From positions 1 to 8,229 of the forward strand of contig CANKBT010000125.1 in NCBI GenBank assembly GCA_947479995.1: a DNA stretch of 8,229 bases. The letters are read 5' to 3'. The notes below the pieces were generated by a model. It had not been told where the DNA came from and made no database searches. It saw nothing but the letters and a program-made list of their open reading frames with translations. The DNA is from Frankiaceae bacterium (GTDB lineage: Bacteria > Actinomycetota > Actinomycetes > Mycobacteriales > SCTD01). This document shows positions 1 to 6,289 of the stretch, in pieces. The translations under genes were made by a program, and so were the position numbers. Each line of letters starts with the position of its first letter. The first letter of the stretch is position 1.

Positions 1-653
1 AGGGCCTTGGTCATGCGGCTGACGACGAGGTCGGGCTCGGCCCGCTCCAGCGCCTCGGCCAGCGCCCGCGCGACCGCACTGGTGTCGGCCCCCGGCGCCC
101 GGCAGGCCAGCTGCATGCCCTTGCTGCCCGAGGTCTTGGCGAAGACCTCCAGGTCGAGGTGCTCGCGCACCAGCAGCGCCACCCGGCAGCACTCGACGAT
201 GCTCGCGGGCGGGCCCGGGTCGAGGTCGACGACGAGCAGGTCGGGGTCGTGCACGCCGCCGCGCGGGCCGACGCGCCACTGCGGCGTGTGCAGCTCGAGG
301 CCGGCGAGCTGCGCGGTCCACACCAGGCCGGCGAGGTCGTCGACGAGCCGGTAGTCGATCTCCTCGCGCCCCTTGGTCGACCCGGGCGCCGGGAGCCGCA
401 CGGTGCGCACCCACTCCGGCGCGTGCTTCGGGGTGTTCTTCTCGAAGAAGCTCTGGCCCTCGACGCCGTCGGGGTAGCGCTTGACGGTCAGCGGCCGCCC
501 GGCGAGGTGCGGCAGCAGCACCGGCGCGACGCGCGAGTAGTAGTCGAGCACCTGCCCCTTGGTGAACCCGGTCTCCGGGTAGAGCACCTTGTCGAGGTTG
601 GTGAGGACGAGCCGCTTGCCGTCCACGTCCACGGGCACCTTCGTCGCGCTCAC
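1..653 (-). CDS. ligD: Stand-alone LigD-type NHEJ primase-polymerase, 3' end cut off by window edge
   Basis: Translation of the minus strand from a GTG at 653 gives 217 open residues to the window edge. They match the polymerase (PolDom, archaeo-eukaryotic primase) module of bacterial LigD, which adds nucleotides at Ku-bound DNA ends. Visible are the family opening (LTNLDKVLYPETGFTKGQVLDYY, residues 17-39, conserved in style), RPLTVKRYPDGVEG near 53-66, the metal-binding DLDP with Asp143 and Asp145, and the nucleotide-binding block SGSKGMQ at 175-181. Family domains are about 290-300 residues, so roughly 80 are missing, including the third catalytic Asp. GTG 653 is chosen because GGAGGT lies 9 bases upstream and it overlaps the ligase stop as GTGA. 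No ligase or phosphoesterase module precedes it, so it is a separate protein unless a domain follows off-window. The usual His of the SGGKGLH block is Gln181 here. The family call is firm; the symbol is used loosely for the Pol module. Confidence 0.9.
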   Translation of the reverse strand, partial: MSATKVPVDVDGKRLVLTNLDKVLYPETGFTKGQVLDYYSRVAPVLLPHLAGRPLTVKRYPDGVEGQSFFEKNTPKHAPEWVRTVRLPAPGSTKGREEIDYRLVDDLAGLVWTAQLAGLELHTPQWRVGPRGGVHDPDLLVVDLDPGPPASIVECCRVALLVREHLDLEVFAKTSGSKGMQLACRAPGADTSAVARALAEALERAEPDLVVSRMTKA

Positions 654-1579
654 TCGCGCACCACCTCCGTCGGGTCGAGGTCGTCGCGCAGCCCCTTGTA
701 CGACGGGTGGCGCAGCCGGCCCTCGCGCGTCCACGCCGTGAACTCCACCTCGGCGACCAGCGCGGGCCGCACCCACCGCGCGACGCGCGCGTGCTCGCGC
801 GGCACCGCGCACGCCGGCGCGTCGGCCGCGAGGGGCGCCAGCAGCCCCTCGACGCGGCGCAGCTCGGCGGCCGAGAAGCCGGTGCCGACGTGGCCGGCGA
901 ACACCAGGCCGCCGTCCTCGTGCACGGCGAGCAGCAGCGAGCCCAGGCGCCCGGCGCGGCCGCCGTCGCCGGGCTTCCAGCCGACGACCACCGCGCTCTG
1001 CCGCCGCAGGTTCTTCACCTTGACCCAGCAGTCGCTGCGGCGGCCGGGCGCGTAGCGGCTGTCGCGCCGCTTGGCGACGACGCCCTCGAGCCCCTGCGCC
1101 GCCGTCGAGGCGAGCAGCACGCCGCCCGCGTCGAAGGCGCCCGGCACCTGCGCCCCGCGCACGCCCAGCGCGTCGAGGGCCGCCCGCCGCTCGTCGTACG
1201 GCGCGTCGAGCAGCGAGCGGTCGCCGGCGTGCAGGACGTCGAAGACGACGAGCGCGACCGGCGTGCGCGTGCGCAGCGCCCCGCTCGGGCGGCCGACGTG
1301 CATGCGCGACTGCAGCAGGCCGAAGTCGGGGCGGCCGTGCTCGTCGAAGGCGACGACCTCGCCGTCGAGCAGCGCGGGCTGGCCGCAGCGCACCGCGGCC
1401 AGCTCCGGGTAGGCGCCCGTGACGTCGTTGTCGTTGCGCGAGCGCAGGGCCACCCGGTCGCCGTCGACGGCGACGAGCGCGCGCACGCCGTCCCACTTCA
1501 CCTCGTACGCCCAGCGCCCGTCCTCGGGCGGCAGCGCGCCCGCGGTGGCGAGCATCGGGGCCAGTCCGGTGGGCAGCAC
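650..1579 (-). CDS. ligD: ATP-dependent DNA ligase, LigD ligase-domain/LigC type
   Basis: This 309-residue protein seals nicks using ATP, here most likely as the ligation step of Ku-dependent end joining. The adenylation domain shows motif I EVKWDGVR with catalytic Lys28, LRSRNDND at 45-52, motif III LLDGEVVAFD at 70-79, motif IIIa VVFDVL at 111-116, motif IV EGVVAK at 165-170 and motif V WVKVKN at 185-190. An OB-fold follows from about 195 (VVVGWKPGDGG, then GHVGTGF) and ends in the family-typical LRHPSYKGLRDD segment. The length is that of a bare ligase core plus OB domain, with no Pol or phosphoesterase module fused. GTG 1579 is preferred because AAGGAG sits 6 bases upstream. ATG 1615 (321 aa) is in frame but lacks an SD. 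Frame-open sequence above that, to 1834, is antisense to ku. The gene overlaps the downstream polymerase start by 4 bases, so the two are surely co-translated. LigC is an alternative name. Confidence 0.93.
   Translation of the reverse strand: MLPTGLAPMLATAGALPPEDGRWAYEVKWDGVRALVAVDGDRVALRSRNDNDVTGAYPELAAVRCGQPALLDGEVVAFDEHGRPDFGLLQSRMHVGRPSGALRTRTPVALVVFDVLHAGDRSLLDAPYDERRAALDALGVRGAQVPGAFDAGGVLLASTAAQGLEGVVAKRRDSRYAPGRRSDCWVKVKNLRRQSAVVVGWKPGDGGRAGRLGSLLLAVHEDGGLVFAGHVGTGFSAAELRRVEGLLAPLAADAPACAVPREHARVARWVRPALVAEVEFTAWTREGRLRHPSYKGLRDDLDPTEVVRE
663..668 (-). promoter_or_regulatory. Ribosome binding site of the polymerase gene
   Basis: The minus strand reads GGAGGT here, 9 bases before the GTG at 653. 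The site lies inside the last codons of the ligase gene, consistent with translational coupling through the GTGA overlap. Confidence 0.6.
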
Positions 1580-1649
1580 GCGGCTCTCCTTCCCCGCAGC
1601 CGGGGTGTGCAGCATGATCGGGCCGGACGACGAGGGGTAGGGGCGTGGC
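1580..1649. promoter_or_regulatory. Divergent promoter region between ku and the ligase-polymerase unit
   Basis: Seventy bases separate the chosen ligase start from the ku start, and the two units point away from each other, so both promoters must lie here or reach into the opposite gene. On the plus strand TAGGGG at 1638-1643 lies 6 bases before the ku GTG, the spacing of an actinobacterial leaderless -10 (TANNNT), though the last T is missing. I see no convincing -35 and no clear leftward -10. The region is inferred from geometry rather than motif strength. Confidence 0.4.
1586..1591 (-). promoter_or_regulatory. Ribosome binding site deciding the ligase start
   Basis: The minus strand reads AAGGAG within GGGGAAGGAGAG, 6 bases ahead of GTG 1579. 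The upstream in-frame ATG at 1615 has no purine-rich block at a workable distance, so this site favours the shorter 309-residue protein. A 5-bp stem (1592-1596 with 1601-1605) lies directly 5' of it in the transcript. Confidence 0.6.
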
Positions 1650-2615
1650 GTGAGGTCGATCTGGAAGGGCGCGATCAGCTTCGGGCTGGTCACGATCCCG
1701 GTGAAGCTGTACTCCGCCACCGAGGCCAAGGACGTCAGCTTCCACCAGGTGCGGCGCTCCGACGCCAGCCGCATCAAGTACAAGCGCGTGGCCGCCGTCG
1801 ACGGCGAGGAGGTGCCGTACGGCGAGATCGCCAAGGGCTACGAGCTGTCCAGCGGCGAGGTCGTCGTGCTCACCGACGAGGACTTCAAGGACCTGCCGCT
1901 CACGACCAGCCGGGCCATCGACGTGCTGCAGTTCGTGCCGCTCGAGCAGGTCGACCCGATCTTCTTCGAGAAGAGCTACTACCTCGAGCCCGACAAGGCC
2001 GGCACCAAGCCGTACGTGCTGCTGCGCGACGCGCTCGAGGAGTCCGGCAAGGTCGCGCTGGTGAAGATCGCGCTGCGCAACCGCGAGTCGCTCGCGACGC
2101 TGCGCGTGCGCGACGGCGTCTTCGTGCTCGAGACGATGCTGTGGCCCGACGAGGTGCGCGCGCCCGACTTCGGCTTCCTCGACGAGGACGTCGAGGTGCG
2201 CAGCCAGGAGCTGGCGATGGCCGGCTCGCTCATCGAGACGCTCTCGGGCGACTTCGACCCGACGCAGTACACCGACTCCTACCGCGAGGCGCTGCAGCAG
2301 GTCATCGAGGCCAAGGTCGAGGGCCGCGAGGTCACCGCGCCCGCCGACGCGCAGCCGACCGCCGGCACGGTCGTCGACCTCATGGCGGCGCTCCGCGCCA
2401 GCGTCGACGCCGCCAAGGGCCGGGCGGCGGCGCCGGCCGAGCCCGGCGAGGCCGACGGCGCGGGCACGGCTGCGGCCCCCGCGGACGAGGCCCCGGCGAA
2501 GAAGGCCCCGGCGAAGAAGGCCCCGGCGAAGAAGGCGGCGAAGAAGGCCGCCACCGGCGCGTCCGCCAAGCCGGCCAAGAAGGCCGCGCCCGCCAAGGCG
2601 CGCAAGTCCGCCTAG
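1650..2615 (+). CDS. ku: Ku, DNA end-binding protein of bacterial NHEJ, with Lys/Ala-rich C-terminal tail
   Basis: This 321-residue protein is a homodimeric Ku that threads onto double-strand break ends and recruits the LigD-type enzymes encoded divergently next to it. The N-terminus MRSIWKGAISFGLVTIPVKLYSA is the near-invariant family opening, which fixes the GTG start at 1650. The core continues with SRIKYKR near 41-47, VPYGEIAKGYE (56-66), the LTDEDF block (74-79), FFEKSYYLEPDK (104-115) and the GSLIETLSGDFDPTQYTDSYREAL segment near 193-216, ending about residue 255. An Ala/Glu/Gly linker (about 256-280) leads to a basic tail with three perfect APAKK copies (281-295), AAKK, and further PAKKA-like units, holding 13 lysines in the last 41 residues. 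Such extended tails are known in actinobacterial Ku proteins and bind DNA and aid bridging. There is only a weak SD (AGGGG 6 bases upstream), and a leaderless start is possible. Confidence 0.97.
   Translation: MRSIWKGAISFGLVTIPVKLYSATEAKDVSFHQVRRSDASRIKYKRVAAVDGEEVPYGEIAKGYELSSGEVVVLTDEDFKDLPLTTSRAIDVLQFVPLEQVDPIFFEKSYYLEPDKAGTKPYVLLRDALEESGKVALVKIALRNRESLATLRVRDGVFVLETMLWPDEVRAPDFGFLDEDVEVRSQELAMAGSLIETLSGDFDPTQYTDSYREALQQVIEAKVEGREVTAPADAQPTAGTVVDLMAALRASVDAAKGRAAAPAEPGEADGAGTAAAPADEAPAKKAPAKKAPAKKAAKKAATGASAKPAKKAAPAKARKSA
2490..2534 (+). repeat. Three perfect 15-bp tandem repeats in the ku tail
   Basis: The unit GCCCCGGCGAAGAAG occurs three times head to tail (2490, 2505, 2520), each encoding APAKK in the ku frame. 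A shortened copy (GCGGCGAAGAAG, AAKK) follows at 2535-2546. Identical DNA as well as protein suggests recent duplication by slippage or recombination. Any change in copy number stays in frame. Confidence 0.9.
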
Positions 2616-2669
2616 GAGGGCCGCAGGTCGTGCCGCGCCTCCGACCCCGGTGCGCCCCTGGCGCCCCGG

Positions 2670-2675
2670 TAGCGT
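2670..2675 (+). promoter_or_regulatory. Probable -10 box of a leaderless promoter for the phosphatase operon
   Basis: TAGCGT fits the actinobacterial TANNNT -10 consensus and ends 7 bases before the GTG at 2683, which is the spacing expected when transcription starts at the first base of the start codon. No SD precedes that GTG. A -35 element is not obvious in the GC-rich sequence around 2645-2652. The 67-base gap after ku (2616-2682) holds this box, a 5-bp dyad (2652-2656 with 2660-2664) and no convincing terminator. Confidence 0.5.
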
Positions 2676-2682
2676 CGGCCCG

Positions 2683-5256
2683 GTGCTGACCGGCCCCGAC
2701 GCGCCCGTCGGGCCGCTCGCGGCCGGCGTGCCCGACCCCGACCAGGTGCTCGGCGACCCCCGGCGCCTGGCCGTCGTGCAGCGCCTGGTCGACAGCGTCG
2801 ACGACGCCACGGCGCTCGACCGCCTCACGCGGCTCGCGGCGCTGCTGCTCGACGCGCCGCGCGCGCAGGTGCTCCTCGCCGGCACCGAGGTGCTCATCGC
2901 CAGCCAGCACGGCGAGGAGGCCGAGGCGCCGTCCAGCCCGGAGGTCGACGCGCGCTGCCTGGAGGCGGTCACCACCGGCGCGGCCGTCGTGCTGTCGGAC
3001 CTGCCGGGGGCGCTCGGCGTGCCGCCGGCCGCGGTCAGCCACCTCGGCGCCCTGCTGGCCGTGCCGCTCGTCGACGCGCAGCGCACCCGCCTCGGCGCCC
3101 TGTGCGTGCACGGCGAGCAGCCGCGCGCCTGGTCGCCCGAGCAGGTCGGGGTGCTCGCCGAGGTCGCCGAGTCGGTGGTCGTCGAGCTGGAGCTGCGCGC
3201 CCTCACCGGCGAGGCCAACGCCACCGCCGCGCGCCTCGGCCTGGCGCTGCAGGCCGCCGACATCGGCATGTTCGACCTCGACGTCGTCACCCAGCGCCTC
3301 ATCTGGGACGAGCGCCTCGTCCGGCTGTTCGGCTACGACGCCGAGGGCTTCGACCAGACGCTCGACGCCTTCAACGCGCGGGTGCACCCGGAGGACCTCC
3401 CGCGCGTCAGCGCCGCGGTCAGCGGGGCCGTCCAGAGCGTCGGCGACTTCTCGTCGGAGTACCGCATCGTGCGGCCCGACGGCAGCGTGCGGTGGGTCGA
3501 GGCGCGCGGCCGGGTGCTGCCGACCCGCACCGGCGGCCGGCTGCTCGGCGTCGCGTACGACAGCACCGCGCTGCGCGAGGCGCGCGACGGGCTGGCCCGC
3601 GTGCTCGAGACGATGACCGACGCCTTCTACCGGCTCGACGGCGCCTGGCGGTTCACCTACGTCAACGCGACCGCCGAGCGCGTGCTGCGCCGCCCGCGCG
3701 AGGAGCTGCTGGGCGAGGTGGTGTGGGAGGCGTTCCCCGAGACGCTCCGGGGCGCCTTCCCCGAGCGCTACCGCGAGGCGGTCGCCAGCGGCGAGCCGGT
3801 CGTGTTCGAGGAGTACTTCCCGCCGCTCGACAGCTGGTTCGACATCACCGCCTGGCCCGGCCCGGACGGGTTGTCGGTCTACTTCCGCGACATCACCGCG
3901 CGCAAGGCGGTCGAGGCCGAGCGCGAGCAGGCCGTCGCCGAGCGCGCGCGGGCGTACGCCGAGGCCGAGGCCGCCAACCGCCGCCTCGCCCTCATCGCCG
4001 ACGCCTCCACGCGCCTGTCGGAGAGCCTCGAGCCGCGCCAGGTGCTCGAGCGCTTCGGCGACCTCGTGCTGCCGGGCATGGCCGAGTGGGTGGTCGTCGC
4101 CCTCACCGCCGAGACGGCGGCCGAGCTGCTGCGCACCGAGCTCGCGGTCGACGCGCGCCGCGTGCTCGTCGTGCACGTCGCGCACGCCGACCCGGGCTCG
4201 CGCCGCGGGCTCGCGCACGTCGTCGAGACGCTCGAGCTCACCACCGACGACGCGTACGGCGTCGGTGCCGTGGTGCGCACCGGCGAGCCGCAGTGGCTGC
4301 CCGAGGTGCCCGACGAGGCGCTGCAGGCCCTGGCCACCGAGGCCGTGCCCGTCGAGGAGCTGCGCCGGCTCGCGCTGTCGTCCGCGCTCACCGTGCCGCT
4401 CGTCAACCGCGGGCGCGTGCTCGGTGCCGTGACGCTCGGCGAGCCCGCCGGCGGCCAGGTCGACCGCAGCCTGCTGCTCGACGTCGCGGGGCGCGCGGCC
4501 GTCGCGCTCGACAACGCCCTGCTGTACGGCAAGGAGCGCAGCGGCGGCGTCACGCTGCAGCGCAGCCTGCTGCCCCGCGAGCTGCCCGAGCTGCCGGGCC
4601 TGGCCACCGCCGCGCGCTACCTGCCCGGCGCCGCGGGCGCGTTCGTGGGCGGCGACTGGTACCAGGGCGTGCGCGTCGGCGACCGGCTGGTGCTGGCGAT
4701 GGGCGACGTCATGGGCCACGGCCTGCGCAGCGCCGCGCGCATGGGCCAGCTGCGCGCCATCGTCGCGACGCTCGCGCTCGAGGGGCACGCGCCGGGCGCG
4801 CTGCTCACCCGGCTCGGCCAGCACGTCGACGACCTGCTCGACCTCGAGCTCGCCACGCTGCTCGTCGCGTCGTACGACCCGGCGACCGGCGAGCTGCTGC
4901 TCGCGTCGGCCGGGCACCCGCCGCCGCTGCTCGCCCGCCCCGGCGCGCTGCCGCGCTTCCTCGACGTCGAGCCCGGCCCGCCGCTCGGGTCCTTCGCCGT
5001 CGACTACGACCAGTCGACGGCCGCGCTCGCGCCCGGCGACACGCTGCTGCTCTACACCGACGGGCTCGTCGAGGACCGCACGGCGACGCTCGACGACGGG
5101 CTCGCGCGGCTGCGCGCGGCGCTCGACGGCGTCGCGCTGCCGCCGCAGCAGGTGTGCGACCACGTGCTGCGCGCGCTCGGGCGCGACCGCGGCGGCGCCG
5201 ACGACATCGCCGTGCTCGCCGTGACCCTGACGGCCGACCCGGAGGAGGCGCCGTGA
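2683..5256 (+). CDS. GAF-PAS-PAS-GAF-SpoIIE multisensor PP2C-type serine/threonine phosphatase
   Basis: This 857-residue cytosolic protein should dephosphorylate a Ser/Thr-phosphorylated regulator, classically an anti-sigma antagonist of the RsbV/SpoIIAA type, in response to signals. Domains in order are GAF (about 30-175), PAS of the PAS_3 type (about 185-298, with HPEDLPR and YRIVRPDGSVRWVEARG), a second PAS (about 305-410, ending in YFRDITARKAVE), a short coiled linker (405-435), a second GAF (about 436-615) and the SpoIIE/PP2C catalytic domain (about 620-853). Catalytic motifs are GGDWYQ (Asp658), GDVMGHG (Asp675), SAGHPPPLL (742-750), LLLYTDGLVE (Asp793) and ADDIAVL (Asp840/Asp841). LQRSLLP at 625-631 is the usual lead-in. 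There is no HATPase anti-sigma domain and no membrane segment. GTG 2683 is preferred for the TAGCGT box 7 bases upstream; GTG 2650 (868 aa) is the alternative. Gln661 replaces the usual Asp of GGDWYD. The ligands and the substrate cannot be told from sequence. Confidence 0.93.
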   Translation: MLTGPDAPVGPLAAGVPDPDQVLGDPRRLAVVQRLVDSVDDATALDRLTRLAALLLDAPRAQVLLAGTEVLIASQHGEEAEAPSSPEVDARCLEAVTTGAAVVLSDLPGALGVPPAAVSHLGALLAVPLVDAQRTRLGALCVHGEQPRAWSPEQVGVLAEVAESVVVELELRALTGEANATAARLGLALQAADIGMFDLDVVTQRLIWDERLVRLFGYDAEGFDQTLDAFNARVHPEDLPRVSAAVSGAVQSVGDFSSEYRIVRPDGSVRWVEARGRVLPTRTGGRLLGVAYDSTALREARDGLARVLETMTDAFYRLDGAWRFTYVNATAERVLRRPREELLGEVVWEAFPETLRGAFPERYREAVASGEPVVFEEYFPPLDSWFDITAWPGPDGLSVYFRDITARKAVEAEREQAVAERARAYAEAEAANRRLALIADASTRLSESLEPRQVLERFGDLVLPGMAEWVVVALTAETAAELLRTELAVDARRVLVVHVAHADPGSRRGLAHVVETLELTTDDAYGVGAVVRTGEPQWLPEVPDEALQALATEAVPVEELRRLALSSALTVPLVNRGRVLGAVTLGEPAGGQVDRSLLLDVAGRAAVALDNALLYGKERSGGVTLQRSLLPRELPELPGLATAARYLPGAAGAFVGGDWYQGVRVGDRLVLAMGDVMGHGLRSAARMGQLRAIVATLALEGHAPGALLTRLGQHVDDLLDLELATLLVASYDPATGELLLASAGHPPPLLARPGALPRFLDVEPGPPLGSFAVDYDQSTAALAPGDTLLLYTDGLVEDRTATLDDGLARLRAALDGVALPPQQVCDHVLRALGRDRGGADDIAVLAVTLTADPEEAP
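5241..5248 (+). promoter_or_regulatory. Ribosome binding site of the alpha/beta hydrolase gene
   Basis: GGAGGAGG lies 4 bases before GTG 5253, inside the last codons of the phosphatase gene. It supports the GTG whose GTGA overlaps the phosphatase stop codon. Confidence 0.75.
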
Positions 5257-6284
5257 GCGCACCGACCGCCCCGCTGTGGACCGGCGCGCTGCCGGAGCTG
5301 CCCGACCCGCCGCACCCGCCGTGGCCCGGCGCGCAGCAGGGCCCCGTCTTCGTGCGCACGGGCCCGCAGCGCGGCGGCGAGCCGGCGCTCATGGTGCACG
5401 GGCTCGGCGGCTCGGCGACCAACTGGACCGACCTCGTCGCGCTGCTCGAGGGCGTCGTCGACGCCGAGGCCCTCGACCTGCCGGGCTTCGGGCACAGCCC
5501 GCCGCCGACCCGCGGCTACGCGCTGCGCACGCACGTGCAGGCCGTCGTCGACCGCATCGAGGCGCGCGGCGACGGGCCGGTGCACCTGTTCGGCAACAGC
5601 CTCGGCGGCGCCGTGTCGGTGCAGGTCGCCGCGTCGCGCCCCGACCTCGTGCGCACGCTCACGCTGGTGTCGCCCGCGCTCCCGACGCTGCTGCCGCCGC
5701 GCGGCAGCGACCCGCGGCTGCCGCTCATGGTGCTGCCGGGCGTGCGCCGCCTCGCCGGCGACACGCTGCGCACGATGACGCCGGAGCAGCGCGCCCGCGC
5801 GGTGCTCGACCTGTGCTTCGCCGACCCCGCGCGCGTGCACCCGCAGCGCTACCGCGAGGCCGCCGAGGAGGTCGCGCGCCGGGCGGCGCTCGGCTACGAC
5901 GCCGACGCCTTCAGCGGCTCGCTCCGCGGCCTCGCCGCGACGTACGCGCACCGCGGCCCGCGCGCCGTCTGGCGCCAGGTGGCGCGCGTGCAGGCACCGG
6001 CGCTCGTGGTGTGGGGCGTGCGCGACCGGCTGGTGTCGGTGCGGCTGGCGACCCGCACGGCCGAGACGCTGCCGCACGGGCGCCTGCTCGTGCTGTCCGG
6101 CGTCGGCCACGTCGCCCAGATGGAGCGCCCCGACCTCGTGGCCCGCGCGGTCCTCCCGCTGATCACCGGGTACGACGCGGACGAGTCGGGCACTCGCTCT
6201 GACCTGGGGCGTCCGCTGGACGCCGGTGGCACACTCGCCCCGCCCGTGCCGCACACGCAGCCCGGCCGACACACCGGAGGATGA
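5253..6284 (+). CDS. Alpha/beta-fold hydrolase, substrate unknown
   Basis: This 343-residue protein has the alpha/beta-hydrolase layout. MVHGLGGSATNW (47-58) carries the oxyanion-hole HG, LDLPGFGHS (74-82) is the typical next turn, and FGNSLGG (113-119) is the nucleophile elbow with Ser116. WGVRDRLV follows with Asp258, and SGVGHVAQMERPD with His286, completing a Ser-Asp-His triad. A helical cap lies between about 145 and 240. No signal peptide or membrane helix is seen, so it is probably cytosolic. The fold ends near residue 305; the last 39 residues are Gly/Pro/Asp-rich, without recognisable similarity, and probably disordered. It starts 4 bases inside the phosphatase gene and stops at a TGA that overlaps an ATG of the next gene, so it is translationally coupled on both sides. 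Esterase, lipase, C-C hydrolase or epoxide-hydrolase-like roles are all possible. The family is sure, the reaction is not. Confidence 0.92.
   Translation: MSAPTAPLWTGALPELPDPPHPPWPGAQQGPVFVRTGPQRGGEPALMVHGLGGSATNWTDLVALLEGVVDAEALDLPGFGHSPPPTRGYALRTHVQAVVDRIEARGDGPVHLFGNSLGGAVSVQVAASRPDLVRTLTLVSPALPTLLPPRGSDPRLPLMVLPGVRRLAGDTLRTMTPEQRARAVLDLCFADPARVHPQRYREAAEEVARRAALGYDADAFSGSLRGLAATYAHRGPRAVWRQVARVQAPALVVWGVRDRLVSVRLATRTAETLPHGRLLVLSGVGHVAQMERPDLVARAVLPLITGYDADESGTRSDLGRPLDAGGTLAPPVPHTQPGRHTGG
6276..6281 (+). promoter_or_regulatory. Ribosome binding site deciding the start of the coiled-coil gene
   Basis: GGAGGA ends 8 bases before GTG 6290 but abuts the in-frame ATG at 6281 with no spacing. 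This favours GTG 6290 as the start even though the ATG gives the neater ATGA overlap with the hydrolase stop. Confidence 0.6.
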
Positions 6285-6289
6285 CGCCC

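Noticed and set aside
159..1055. 298-residue plus-strand frame opposite the polymerase and ligase
   Set aside because: The minus strand carries clear DLDP and ligase motifs over the same bases. This frame has no motif or start signal.
1580..1834. N-terminal extension of the ligase frame up to 1834 (or to ATG 1615)
   Set aside because: Most of it is antisense to conserved ku codons. ATG 1615 has no SD, while GTG 1579 has AAGGAG at 6 bases and begins just before the family-conserved LPTGLAPML segment.
2652..2664. Inverted repeat GCGCC/GGCGC after ku as a terminator
   Set aside because: The stem is only 5 bp with a 3-base loop, there is no T-run, and it lies 36 bases past the ku stop within the presumed promoter of the next gene.
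707..2689. 660-residue plus-strand frame across the ligase and ku
   Set aside because: It is antisense to the ligase motifs and out of frame with ku; its composition is typical of shadow frames in GC-rich DNA.
3102..5252. The in-frame upstream extension of the hydrolase into the phosphatase gene
   Set aside because: It is an Arg/Ala-rich shadow of the phosphatase. The hydrolase start at 5253 has a strong SD and a 4-base overlap.
2380..5262. 960-residue open frame on the minus strand opposite the phosphatase
   Set aside because: It is Arg/Ala/Gly/His-rich with no domain motifs and lies antisense to a gene with clear GAF, PAS and SpoIIE motifs. Long antisense frames are expected at this GC content.
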